Below the pieces are notes generated by a model. It ran no database searches, was not told the origin of the DNA, and saw nothing but the letters and a program-made list of their open reading frames with translations. A program made the position numbers and the translations under genes. 45,339 nt of DNA, taken from a virus. The stretch covers positions 1-45,339 of IMG/VR virus record IMGVR_UViG_3300017782_000037, one strand, 5' to 3'. Below are positions 1 through 7,591 of the stretch, in pieces. How positions within the stretch are numbered: the first letter of the stretch is position 1; each line of letters begins with the position of its first letter.

Positions 1-79
1 TGATCGGAGGCCAGATCTTAGCTTTATCTTCGTTTGACATTGTTTTTAGTGCTTTTTGCATAATTTCATTTGTGTTCAT
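1..79 (-). CDS. Hypothetical protein, N-terminal 26 residues, runs off the left edge
   Basis: Reading leftward from the ATG at 79, the frame is open to the window edge and starts MNTNEIMQKALKTMSNEDKA. I do not recognise the family. The short, charged start and the two promoter-like elements directly upstream on the same strand (126-156 and 210-249) support a real leftward gene. The leader is A-rich with no Shine-Dalgarno site. It is the first visible member of the leftward gene block that must continue outside the window. Confidence 0.55.
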   Translation of the reverse strand, partial: MNTNEIMQKALKTMSNEDKAKIWPPI

Positions 80-125
80 AATTTTTAATTTTAAGTTTAT
101 ATTTATTATTTTTATTATTTGATCA

Positions 126-156
126 TATTATATTTATATAGTCGTTTTAGTTATTT
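126..156 (-). promoter_or_regulatory. Leftward promoter-like element, type B copy 1 (31-bp exact repeat)
   Basis: This 31-bp sequence is repeated without mismatch at 731-761. Read on the minus strand it contains AAAACGAC followed at once by TATATAAATATAATA. It lies about 50 bases upstream of the leftward gene starting at 79. The exact repeat between otherwise unrelated AT-rich spacers, its position ahead of leftward genes and its -10-like A/T core point to a promoter. No transcription evidence is available. Confidence 0.55.
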
Positions 157-209
157 TAATTAAATTTAATATTTATTTTTATATTTATTTTAATTATTAT
201 TATTATTAA

Positions 210-249
210 CTACATTTATATTATATATATAGTGCCGTTTTTGCTATAC
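210..249 (-). promoter_or_regulatory. Leftward promoter-like element, type A copy 1
   Basis: On the minus strand this 40-base block reads GTATAGCAAAAACGGCACTA followed by TATATATAAT and ends in ATGTAG. It matches the block at 983-1022 at 35 of 40 positions with no gap. It shares an ACG followed by a TATATA-type run with the type B repeats and the rightward elements. It stands about 55 bases upstream of the type B element, so the leftward gene at 79 may have tandem promoters. Confidence 0.5.
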
Positions 250-365
250 ACAATGCTATACGCATTTGCCTGCAAAAATGCTATACACGCCGGACCCCGG
301 CTGGTTACCTCCGAGGTCAATTAGCTGAGGTCATCCCACCTCACACCAGGATCCGTGTGTTTACG

Positions 366-518
366 TTACAGTGCTCTGTAAAACGCTGCTCGTTGATCTT
401 CAGATAAACCTTTCAGGTTGTCCTGTCCGAACATCTCTTGAATGATCTTCGTTTGTCTGATAGACTCGTCATACTTTGCTGAGATCCTGTCCCATGCTTG
501 TGAATTTGTTTCGTACAT
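366..518 (-). CDS. Hypothetical 50-residue protein, leftward
   Basis: The ORF begins MYETNSQAWDRISAKYDESI and ends AAFYRAL. It is hydrophilic and probably helical, with even codon use unlike the AT-rich spacers around it, which favours a real gene. It starts two bases after the stop of the leftward ORF at 521-625, as in a tight operon. No domain is recognised. It would be read from the type B element at 731-761 together with its two small upstream neighbours. Confidence 0.6.
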   Translation of the reverse strand: MYETNSQAWDRISAKYDESIRQTKIIQEMFGQDNLKGLSEDQRAAFYRAL

Positions 519-520
519 AA

Positions 521-625
521 TTAATTGTTTTGAGTTAGTGAGTTAAGATATTCTACTGCGAGCGCTAGTTCGTAGTCATAGTTCAGGGCTTGAGTGTACA
601 GGTATTCTTCGTTATAGTTTTTCAT
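521..625 (-). CDS. Hypothetical 34-residue protein, leftward
   Basis: The ORF reads MKNYNEEYLYTQALNYDYEL and ends SLTQNN. It is rich in Tyr, Asn and Glu and acidic overall. It sits between two other leftward ORFs with spacers of one and two bases, which suggests one transcript. No family is recognised and its small size limits confidence. Confidence 0.5.
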   Translation of the reverse strand: MKNYNEEYLYTQALNYDYELALAVEYLNSLTQNN

Positions 626-626
626 T

Positions 627-704
627 TTAGTTTCGTATTGCGGCAGCAGCTGCGGCTCCCAGGTTAGACATTACTTCATTCATTTTAATTAAGATCGCTT
701 TCAT
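627..704 (-). CDS. Possible 25-residue leader-size protein, leftward
   Basis: The minus-strand frame starts MKAILIKMNEVMSNLG, continues with six alanines and ends IRN. It starts 27 bases past the type B promoter-like element and stops one base before the next leftward start codon. That packing supports translation, but 25 residues with a poly-Ala run could also be chance. An internal ATG at residue 8 is an alternative start. Confidence 0.35.
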   Translation of the reverse strand: MKAILIKMNEVMSNLGAAAAAAIRN

Positions 705-730
705 ATTATAGTTTTTATTAGTTACATTAT

Positions 731-761
731 TATTATATTTATATAGTCGTTTTAGTTATTT
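731..761 (-). promoter_or_regulatory. Leftward promoter-like element, type B copy 2 (31-bp exact repeat)
   Basis: This is identical over 31 bases to 126-156. It stands 27 bases upstream of the leftward ORF starting at 704. Its upstream end overlaps the stop codon of the leftward ORF at 756-938. The minus strand shows AAAACGAC then TATATAAATATAATA, the same order of parts as in type B copy 1. Confidence 0.55.
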
Positions 762-938
762 AATTATTTTATATTTTAAATAATTATTATTAAATATTTT
801 ATTAACTTCTTTTAGATCTTTTTTATTAATTATAATTAATTTATTATTAATTTGAATTGGATGTTGTAATATATTTTTATTTATTATAATATTTAAAATG
901 TTTTTTGGTTGAGAAGTTTTTAATTTTAAAAGTTGCAT
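756..938 (-). CDS. Hypothetical 60-residue protein, leftward, very Asn/Ile/Lys-rich
   Basis: The ORF starts MQLLKLKTSQPKNILNIIIN. Its composition is dominated by Asn, Ile and Lys, following DNA that is well over 80 percent A+T, so chance remains possible. In favour of a gene, it starts 44 bases downstream of type A copy 2, has an A-rich leader, and its stop falls inside type B copy 2 ahead of the next leftward genes. No domain is recognised. Confidence 0.45.
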   Translation of the reverse strand: MQLLKLKTSQPKNILNIIINKNILQHPIQINNKLIIINKKDLKEVNKIFNNNYLKYKIIK

Positions 939-982
939 AAGAATTTAATTTAAAGTTTATATTTATTTTTGCAGATCTCGAT

Positions 983-1022
983 CTACATATTTATTATATA
1001 TAGAGTGTCGTTATTGCTATAC
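983..1022 (-). promoter_or_regulatory. Leftward promoter-like element, type A copy 2
   Basis: On the minus strand this begins GTATAGCAATAACGACACTC, continues TATATATAAT and ends ATGTAG. It matches 210-249 at 35 of 40 positions without gaps, while the flanks do not match. It lies upstream of the leftward 60-residue ORF. The part that aligns best with the other candidate promoters is ACG plus the TATATATAAT run. Confidence 0.5.
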
Positions 1023-1240
1023 ACGCTCGCGATGCTCGCGCTGTAATAGACCCCGCCGAAAACCCTAAGCAAAAGCTTCAATCTTCGGTGCAAAACTCAA
1101 AGCAAAAGGCTAAAGCTAAAAGCTAAAAGCTGAAATTAAAGGGGGACTGGGCAAAATGAATTGCGTTTCCGGTAGAAAAAAGTTTTTATAAATAAGCATG
1201 TAGCCCTATACCCCTTATTATGCAATAACAATTTTTACCT

Positions 1241-1274
1241 GTAGCTTTTGGAAAAAACGTGTAATTATATATAA
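1241..1274 (+). promoter_or_regulatory. Rightward promoter-like element, copy 1
   Basis: GTAG, exactly 12 bases, then ACGTGTAATTATATATAA. The same layout recurs at 7866-7900 and 23625-23658. It ends 20 bases before the first gene of the long rightward block, so it probably drives the tail-fibre operon. The ACGTGTAATTATAT core is the most conserved part. The host may read it, but the unusual core could equally serve a phage RNA polymerase or sigma factor. Confidence 0.6.
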
Positions 1275-1294
1275 CCATATAATAGAATGTAAAA

Positions 1295-1594
1295 ATGGCC
1301 CCAAAACAAAAATTATCTGCTAAAGCGAGGAAGGCGAAGGCGGACAGAGATTTGGCCTATGCTAAGACTAAGGATAGGAAAGATAAAAAAGCCCATGCCC
1401 AGAGAGAAAAACGTAAAGCTAAGAAGCGAGGCAGAGATATGACTGGTTGGGATTGGGATCACAAGGATGGAAGATGGGAAAGGCCATCTCGCAATAGGGC
1501 TAATGATGGTAAAGGAACGAAAAGAGAAGGTAAAAAGAAATATAAGGTACCTCAGCGCAAGCGAAGGGCTAAAACTAAAAAGAAAAAGAAATGA
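1295..1594 (+). CDS. Small Lys/Arg-rich protein with a DWDHKDGRW motif
   Basis: This 99-residue protein is extremely basic: its first 45 residues and last 30 are mostly Lys and Arg. The centre holds a GWDWDHKDGRW segment followed by NRANDGKGTK. A similar centre occurs in small basic proteins of marine phages, as far as I recall; their function is unknown to me. Nucleic-acid binding or DNA packing in the head is a reasonable inference from composition alone. It is the first gene after a promoter-like element, and its TGA overlaps the next start codon (ATGA). Confidence 0.7.
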   Translation: MAPKQKLSAKARKAKADRDLAYAKTKDRKDKKAHAQREKRKAKKRGRDMTGWDWDHKDGRWERPSRNRANDGKGTKREGKKKYKVPQRKRRAKTKKKKK

Positions 1595-3669
1595 GTATTA
1601 TAACTACGTACCCCCTTATTGGGGATGTTGCTCCAGCTGATTTATTAATCATTGCAGACATGAGTATTTTAGGTACCCCTACTAGAACTGTTAGCATTCA
1701 ACAAATCGCGGATGAAATTGCGGGTGGTAGCTACTCCTGGTTTGTGGGTGGCACTGGTGGTTTTGAAGTAACGAATAGTGAAACTGTAACCTTTACTGGA
1801 GGTATTAAATTGACTGCTGTAAACAATTCAGGGAATCAATCGGTTACATTTAACCATGACAGCACTAGCCGGACCGATACTACATCAGCTGTTACACCAG
1901 GATCTGGAGGGACATTTACGGTTATTGACTCTATTGTACAAGATGCTACTGGACATACAACTTTAGTTAATACTAAAACAGTTACGATGCCTTCGGGAGG
2001 CGGCGGTTCCGGGTCTGTAACAAGTGTGGATGCTAGTACCGAGGGAGACGCTTTGGATGTATTCGTTTCTGATCCCACAACTACGCCGGATTTGGCGTTT
2101 ACATGGGCAGGAACTAACGGACAGTATGTTAACGGGGAAGGAAACTTAGTAGATCTCCCAGCTACTGCTACAACCTATGATTTAGATGCTGACCAGTCTG
2201 GGCTTAATGTAGATCTTAGATTAACACCCTCTTCGGGTATTACTGATATTGTTAAATTTACAGCGGGTGCTGGTATAGCTTTAACTGAGACTGGAAATAA
2301 TAATATTACAATTGCTGCTAGTGGTAGTGGTGGCTTGACTTCTGTGGGAGCAAGCAGTAATTATTTAACCATAAATAACTCTCCACTAACAAGCAACGGT
2401 GTTATTCAAGTGAATATGCCTGCTAATGGAGTTCCCGTAGGGACTTATACCAATGCTACTGTTACGGTAGATCAGTATGGGTTTGTTACTAATGCTTCTA
2501 GTGGAACGGGTGGTGGTACAACTTATGATTTAGCATCGGCTCAAGATGGTGATAATGTCGATATTACTCTAACACCAGCGACAGGTGCCGTAGACACTAT
2601 TCAATTAGAGGCAGGTTCGGGTATAACACTAACTGATAACGGTAGTAATAACATTAAAATAGATGCGGCTGCCGGTGGCAGCGGTTTATGGACTGCTACT
2701 GGAAATGACATTTACAATAACAATTCGAATGCAGTGGTAATAGGTAAAACTACTGCGGCTACAGATACAACAGCAGCCCTAGAGGTAAGCGGTAGAGTGT
2801 CTCAGATAGATTTAGGAAATAGTGTATTTATTGGATTTGAAGCAGGGCTAAATGATGATCTAACCCTTAACACCTGTGTTGGGGTAGGTTATCGAGCTCT
2901 AAAGTCAAATACATCAGGTACCAACAATATAGCTATAGGCGCGGACAGTTTATTAAATAATACTACGGGGGGTAGAAATATAGCTTTTGGCACGGAGGCT
3001 TTAGAAGCATGTATCTCAGGTGCTGGGAATATGGCTATGGGGTTAAAATCTCTGGAATCCTGCACAAATGGTCAATATAATATAGCCTTTGGAGAAAATG
3101 CTCTTAGCGTCACTACTTCTGGTTTAGATAATATAGCTATTGGTAGAAATGCTGGAAGAAATTGTCAAGGAACTGATTACAATGTTTTTATGGGATCCTC
3201 TGCAGGAAATCAAAATACAACCGGCGAAAAAAACACAGGTATAGGATACTCTTCTTTACTAACCATAGGTTCCGGGTCTAATAATACTGCTATAGGTTCG
3301 ACAGCTGGTGCTTATAGTGTCACACCCAATTCTGGGACTAGTAATGAGTCTTCAAACTCCGTATATATAGGGGCTGATACTGTTTCTTCCACTAGTGTAA
3401 ACACAAACGAGATAGTTATAGGATATCAGACTATTGGTAAGGGAAGTAACACTGCAACTATAGGAAATGATAGTATTACAGAAACATATTTAAAAGGAGT
3501 TGTAGTATTAGAAGGATATACATTTGCTACACTACCCGCAAGTCCTGTAGTAGGTATGAGAACTTATATAACTGATGGAGGCACCCCTACTTATGGAGGA
3601 AATGCATCAGGAGGTGGGAGTAACAAACTTCCTGTATTTTACAATGGTAGCAACTGGATTTATGCATAA
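1591..3669 (+). CDS. Tail fibre protein with YadA-like head repeats
   Basis: A 692-residue protein built like a trimeric fibre. Residues 1-45 form a conserved N-terminal segment (MSIITTYPLIGDVAPADLL) shared with the next gene, probably the virion-attachment part. Residues 46-400 are Gly/Thr/Ser-rich beta modules, including SSNYLTINNSPLTSNG also found in the next gene. From about residue 406 to 613 there are repeats of the type NNIAIGxxALxxNTTGxxN, the Hep/Hag (YadA head) repeat of trimeric adhesins. The C-terminal 55 residues (GYTFATLPASPVVGMRTYIT) look like a fibre tip. It likely binds the host surface. No catalytic motif is seen. Confidence 0.8.
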   Translation: MSIITTYPLIGDVAPADLLIIADMSILGTPTRTVSIQQIADEIAGGSYSWFVGGTGGFEVTNSETVTFTGGIKLTAVNNSGNQSVTFNHDSTSRTDTTSAVTPGSGGTFTVIDSIVQDATGHTTLVNTKTVTMPSGGGGSGSVTSVDASTEGDALDVFVSDPTTTPDLAFTWAGTNGQYVNGEGNLVDLPATATTYDLDADQSGLNVDLRLTPSSGITDIVKFTAGAGIALTETGNNNITIAASGSGGLTSVGASSNYLTINNSPLTSNGVIQVNMPANGVPVGTYTNATVTVDQYGFVTNASSGTGGGTTYDLASAQDGDNVDITLTPATGAVDTIQLEAGSGITLTDNGSNNIKIDAAAGGSGLWTATGNDIYNNNSNAVVIGKTTAATDTTAALEVSGRVSQIDLGNSVFIGFEAGLNDDLTLNTCVGVGYRALKSNTSGTNNIAIGADSLLNNTTGGRNIAFGTEALEACISGAGNMAMGLKSLESCTNGQYNIAFGENALSVTTSGLDNIAIGRNAGRNCQGTDYNVFMGSSAGNQNTTGEKNTGIGYSSLLTIGSGSNNTAIGSTAGAYSVTPNSGTSNESSNSVYIGADTVSSTSVNTNEIVIGYQTIGKGSNTATIGNDSITETYLKGVVVLEGYTFATLPASPVVGMRTYITDGGTPTYGGNASGGGSNKLPVFYNGSNWIYA

Positions 3670-3684
3670 TATAAAAACAAACTA

Positions 3685-4875
3685 ATGAGTATATTAACTA
3701 CATATCCGGGAATTACAAACGTATCTGGCGAGGATTTATTAGTAATCTCTGACATGAGCTTACCCGGAACTCCCACGCGTTCTGTTACTGTTAATCAGTT
3801 AATATCGGGTGGCGGTGGTGGAGTAACAAATGTATCTTACTCAACTAATATAGCTGCGTTTACCGCAGGGGTCATAAACGCAAATACTACTCCAGCTTTA
3901 ACATTAAATCTAAACGGAGGAAGTCCCGGGCAATTCTTAAGACAAGACGGAACTTGGGCTACGATACCAGGAGGCAATCCAGGTACGGTTACGGAGGTTG
4001 GAGTATCTAGTAATTATTTAACAATAGGTAATACGCCTATTACATCGAACGGTACTATATCAGTAAATGTACCTGTACAATCTAATTTAACTGCAGGAAA
4101 CTACACTAATGCTAATATTACCGTAGATCAATATGGATTTGTTACGGCTGCTGCAAATGGTAGTAGTGGTGGTGGTGTATCACAAATTGTTGCCGGCACT
4201 AATGTAAATATAAGTCCCTCAGGTGGGACCGGAGTGGTTACTATAAATTCTACCGATCAATTTACAGGAACAGTTACTTCTGTTACAGGACAAGACGGTA
4301 TAGTTATGACGGGGTCTGCTACGGCTCCTGTAGTAAATGTAGATTATTTAGGGGCAGATAATTATATTTTAACAGCATTAGCTACAGATCCCGCAGATAG
4401 TTCGACTAGACCAAGCAGAGATGCAAACATGGATTTTAGCTCGCAGCGAGCTACAAAGCAGGTTTATTATACTACATTAGCAGATATAGTAGATACGGGT
4501 AACGGCTATAAAATGACAGCATTTAGATTAGATGTAGCCTCTGCGGGAGCAACACCTACAATAACAATGATAAGTAATCACATAGGAGGAACTTGGTCAA
4601 TTGTTAGAGTGGGGGTTGGTGTATATGATATTTCAAATTCTGGGGGCAGTATTTTTACAGATAAAACAATTTGTTATATAAATAACTCAAACGTAGCGGG
4701 AACAATAGGAGCAAATACTAATGTATTCCCACAAGCTACTAACATACGGCGTAAGGCAGTTAGTCTAATAGCTATCGAATGTTTTGAGGTAGGAACTACT
4801 ACGGGCAACAGAGGGGATACTGCTGATTTTGGGACAGCAAATTCTATATACGTAGAAATTAAAATTTACGATTAA
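3685..4875 (+). CDS. Tail fibre paralogue with a different C-terminal domain
   Basis: This 396-residue protein starts with the same kind of segment as the previous gene (MSILTTYPGITNVSGEDLLV) and carries a near-copy of its SSNYLTI...DQYGFVT module at about residues 103-160. It lacks the Hep/Hag repeats. Its last 150 residues (from about NMDFSSQRATKQVYYTTLAD) form an unrelated, probably beta-rich domain ending VEIKIYD. The shared base with different tips fits two fibres on one attachment site, or receptor-domain exchange. The head domain is not recognised. Confidence 0.7.
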   Translation: MSILTTYPGITNVSGEDLLVISDMSLPGTPTRSVTVNQLISGGGGGVTNVSYSTNIAAFTAGVINANTTPALTLNLNGGSPGQFLRQDGTWATIPGGNPGTVTEVGVSSNYLTIGNTPITSNGTISVNVPVQSNLTAGNYTNANITVDQYGFVTAAANGSSGGGVSQIVAGTNVNISPSGGTGVVTINSTDQFTGTVTSVTGQDGIVMTGSATAPVVNVDYLGADNYILTALATDPADSSTRPSRDANMDFSSQRATKQVYYTTLADIVDTGNGYKMTAFRLDVASAGATPTITMISNHIGGTWSIVRVGVGVYDISNSGGSIFTDKTICYINNSNVAGTIGANTNVFPQATNIRRKAVSLIAIECFEVGTTTGNRGDTADFGTANSIYVEIKIYD

Positions 4876-4904
4876 AAAAATAAAAAAATAATAAAAAATA
4901 AACA

Positions 4905-5195
4905 ATGGGACAATACGCAAATCAACCAGATTTTGGAACAATAGCGGTAGCAGTAACTGCTAGCAACACAATAGATAACACTACTAACATAGATAGCTCA
5001 TGCTTATTTATAGGAACAGGTGGTGATGTAAAAGTAATACTATCAGGAGTAAATGGTGCTGGTGGTACGGGGCGACCTACTGCAGCACAGGCTGTAGTGT
5101 TTAAAGGTTTACCTGCTGGATCTTTTTTGCCAGTAATAGTAGATTATGTATTAGCTACTGGGACTACTGCTGCTGATCTAATAGCTGTTAAGTAA
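4905..5195 (+). CDS. Small putative virion protein, 96 residues
   Basis: The protein starts MGQYANQPDFGTIAVAVTAS and has a hydrophobic, Gly/Ala/Val-rich pattern typical of small beta-structured capsid or fibre accessory proteins. A middle segment reads LFIGTGGDVKVILSG. In character it resembles the 127-residue protein at 12626, but I cannot show homology. An A-rich leader ending AAATAAACAATG precedes it, and its TAA overlaps the next ATG by one base. Confidence 0.6.
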   Translation: MGQYANQPDFGTIAVAVTASNTIDNTTNIDSSCLFIGTGGDVKVILSGVNGAGGTGRPTAAQAVVFKGLPAGSFLPVIVDYVLATGTTAADLIAVK

Positions 5196-5332
5196 TGGGT
5201 GGACAATCTATAGGCAACGGTATATGGTGGCCCTCTAACTATGGCGGCGGTGGTGGTGGCCCGTTTATTATAGCAGAGAATGGCGACTTCATATTATCTG
5301 AAGCGGGAGATAACTTAACCCCCGAAAATTAA
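5195..5332 (+). CDS. Gly-rich 45-residue protein
   Basis: The ORF starts at the ATG overlapping the previous stop (TAATG). It reads MGGQSIGNGIWWPSNYGGGG and continues with PFIIAENGDFILSEAGDNL, a pattern of short repeated strands (I-ENGD, L-EAGD). It is probably a small fibre-associated or virion protein made with the fibres. No domain is recognised, but tight coupling on the left and a 19-base spacer on the right support it. Confidence 0.55.
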   Translation: MGGQSIGNGIWWPSNYGGGGGGPFIIAENGDFILSEAGDNLTPEN

Positions 5333-5351
5333 AAACATAAAATAATAAACA

Positions 5352-7589
5352 ATGGCAAATATAAAATTTTCAGAATTTACTGAGGCAACTGCAATAGGAG
5401 ACATAGCTTTTGTTGTAGGATATGATGGATCAAATAATAAAAGAATACTAGCGACCGATCTACTTGGGGATTATCTTCCTTTAGCTGGAGGTACAATGAC
5501 TGGTGATACACTCCACGGAGACAACGTAAAAAGCCGGTACAACGGCATGCAAATTTTTAATGATGGAACTGACAGCTTTCTTTATTGTCTAACTGGTAAT
5601 CTTGAGTTTCGAAATTTTGAAAACGGAAAAGATATTACCTTTTTTGCAAATTACAATAATTCTCTTAAGGAATTTATGAGAATTGACGCTAGCGCGAATA
5701 GAATCCTCATTAAAGAAGATACAAATTTTATAGGAGGAACCAAAGCTCTTTTTAATGATAACCTTCGAATTTATAGTTCTGGCAATGACTCTTATATTAG
5801 AGAAAGCGACCTTAATGGTGTTTTATACATTCAGGCAGGAGCTGACTTAAAGCTTCAGAGCGTTTCAAATCCCGCTGAAGATTACATAGTTTGCAATCAA
5901 GATTCTTCAGTAGAATTATATTACGATAACGTTAAAAAACTTGAAACCACTAGTGCTGGAGCAGATATAACAGACACGTTAAGCATATTAGGAGATTCTC
6001 TTAATCCTGGTTTTCTAAAACTATACGCACCTAATTCAGCAAATTACGTAGGTGTTAAAGGACCTGTTAATTCAGGCACCGATTATACATTGAGATTGCC
6101 GAGCGCTTTACCAAGTGTAACTAACCAAATACTAGAGTCGGACGCTTCGGGAACTTTATCTTGGATTGCTACCCCTAGCGGAGGTGGTGGTGGTGCTACA
6201 GAATTAAACGATTTAACAGATTGTTTCGTTGGCTCAACCTCAGACGCAGGGTCATCGTTAGTAAACGTGCCTGCTGGAGGTGTAGGCGGACGTAGTACCA
6301 TAATAGGAAAAAACGCGGGGAATGCTTCTACGTCATCATTAATAGACGCGATTATTATAGGGAATCGGGCAGGCTATAATCAAGCAGGAACTTTTGGGGC
6401 TACATTTATTGGTTCATACGCTGGGTATAATCAAACAAGTACTTCTGCTTTTGCTAATATCTTTATTGGTGAAAAAGCAGGATATGGGGCAGCTAATTCT
6501 ACATCAAGAAATAATGTTGGAATAGGAAAAGATACCTTATTAGCTATAACAAGTGGTCAAAAAAATATAACTATGGGTTATAGAACTATGCGTTTTCTTA
6601 CAACAGGCGGTTCAAATATAGGTATTGGGGTTGAAGCAGGCGAGGGTATTACTACTTCGTACAATAATGTTTGTATTGGACAAGAAACCTTAGAAAACAG
6701 TAATAGTAGTAGTTGTGTTGCTATTGGGCATCAAGCTATGGACACATCTTCCGCTGTCGGTGGTTTCTGCGTAGCTGTAGGCTATCAAGCAGGAAGAAAC
6801 TTTGTTACACAACAGGGGCTAATCGCTATGGGGTATCAAGCATCTTATTCTCATACATCAGGTGCTGATTGTGTCACTATAGGTCGATCTGCGGGATATA
6901 GTAATACTACAGGGCAACACAGGGCAATTCTAGGATCTTTTGCAGCACAATATAATACAGGTAGCGGAAATACAGCAATGGGTTATAATGCTTTAAAGGG
7001 ACCATCCAGTGGAACTGTAAACGGAGGTTATAATGTTGCTATTGGCCGGAATGCCATGGATGTATTAACTACGGGTAGTTTTAATACCGCTATAGGTAAC
7101 GATTCCGCGGAAAATCTTCAAACCGGCTTTTTTAACACATATTTGGGTAGGGATTCTGGTACTGGGCATGTAAATGGAACTAATTGTTCTTTTGTAGGAA
7201 ACGAAGCCGCTCCAAGTACGACCGGCGCAAGTAATGAAATAGTATTAGGTAATGCTTCTATTTCTGCCTTAAGATGTCAAGTAAGCACAATTTCTTCGCT
7301 TTCAGATAGAAGAGATAAAACAAAAATAGAAAATTCTAATTATGGTTTAAATGTAATAGACAAACTTAAACCGGTTACTTTTGATTGGGACACAAGAGAT
7401 GGTGCTAAAGTGGGCATTAAAGATTTAGGATTTATAGCACAAGATCTACAAGAAGTAGATGATGAAAATTTAAAATTAGTATATGGTGCAAATCCAGAAA
7501 AGTTAGAAGCATCTTATGGTAGATTAATACCAGTTTTAGTTAAAGCAATACAAGAATTAAAAGCAGAAATAGAAATATTAAAATCTTAA
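5352..7589 (+). CDS. Tail fibre/spike with YadA-like repeats and C-terminal S74 self-cleaving chaperone
   Basis: A 745-residue fibre. The N-terminus (MANIKFSEFTEATAIGD) differs from the two fibres before it and is followed by LPLAGGTMTG, common in phage fibres. Residues 100-300 are beta-rich. About residues 310-633 are Hep/Hag repeats (NVGIGKDTLLAITSGQKNI type). The end is a peptidase S74 intramolecular chaperone: SDRRDKTKIE starts at residue 651, then GLNVIDKLKPVTFDW, GFIAQDLQ, and a final helix near RLIPVLVKAIQEL. By family knowledge Ser651 and Lys656 would form the cleavage dyad and release the chaperone after trimer folding. Confidence 0.85.
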   Translation: MANIKFSEFTEATAIGDIAFVVGYDGSNNKRILATDLLGDYLPLAGGTMTGDTLHGDNVKSRYNGMQIFNDGTDSFLYCLTGNLEFRNFENGKDITFFANYNNSLKEFMRIDASANRILIKEDTNFIGGTKALFNDNLRIYSSGNDSYIRESDLNGVLYIQAGADLKLQSVSNPAEDYIVCNQDSSVELYYDNVKKLETTSAGADITDTLSILGDSLNPGFLKLYAPNSANYVGVKGPVNSGTDYTLRLPSALPSVTNQILESDASGTLSWIATPSGGGGGATELNDLTDCFVGSTSDAGSSLVNVPAGGVGGRSTIIGKNAGNASTSSLIDAIIIGNRAGYNQAGTFGATFIGSYAGYNQTSTSAFANIFIGEKAGYGAANSTSRNNVGIGKDTLLAITSGQKNITMGYRTMRFLTTGGSNIGIGVEAGEGITTSYNNVCIGQETLENSNSSSCVAIGHQAMDTSSAVGGFCVAVGYQAGRNFVTQQGLIAMGYQASYSHTSGADCVTIGRSAGYSNTTGQHRAILGSFAAQYNTGSGNTAMGYNALKGPSSGTVNGGYNVAIGRNAMDVLTTGSFNTAIGNDSAENLQTGFFNTYLGRDSGTGHVNGTNCSFVGNEAAPSTTGASNEIVLGNASISALRCQVSTISSLSDRRDKTKIENSNYGLNVIDKLKPVTFDWDTRDGAKVGIKDLGFIAQDLQEVDDENLKLVYGANPEKLEASYGRLIPVLVKAIQELKAEIEILKS

Positions 7590-7591
7590 AT

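Larger units (their letters stand above)
80..365. other. Non-coding region with two leftward promoter-like elements and GC-rich hairpins
   Basis: No convincing gene is seen here. Bases 80-240 are extremely AT-rich and hold two leftward promoter-like elements (listed separately). Bases 241-345 are much richer in GC and carry three copies of GCTATAC (near 243, 253 and 280). Two short inverted repeats are visible: GCCGG-ACC-CCGGC at 289-301, and TGAGGT-CATCCC-ACCTCA at 326-343. The second lies just beyond the stop of the leftward 50-residue ORF and could terminate it, though no U-tract follows on that strand. Confidence 0.5.
939..1294. other. Divergent intergenic region
   Basis: No gene is seen in these 356 bases. 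From left to right they hold the type A leftward promoter-like element (983-1022), a GC-rich patch with a repeated CTCGCG (about 1025-1042), an A/G-rich stretch with repeated AAAGCT units (about 1080-1131) and the first rightward promoter-like element (1241-1274). Leftward genes lie to the left and the long rightward block to the right, so this is the switch point between the two transcription directions. CCGAA near 1054 and TTCGG near 1095 could pair around a short AAGC-AAAA-GCTT hairpin. Confidence 0.6.

Noticed and set aside
1079-1131. CRISPR-like or tandem-repeat array in the divergent region
   Set aside because: The AAAGCT units are short, irregular and without spacers of constant length.
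1836-2078. 80-codon minus-strand frame in the first fibre gene
   Set aside because: Arises from the Gly/Thr/Ser-rich repeats of the fibre and has no independent support.
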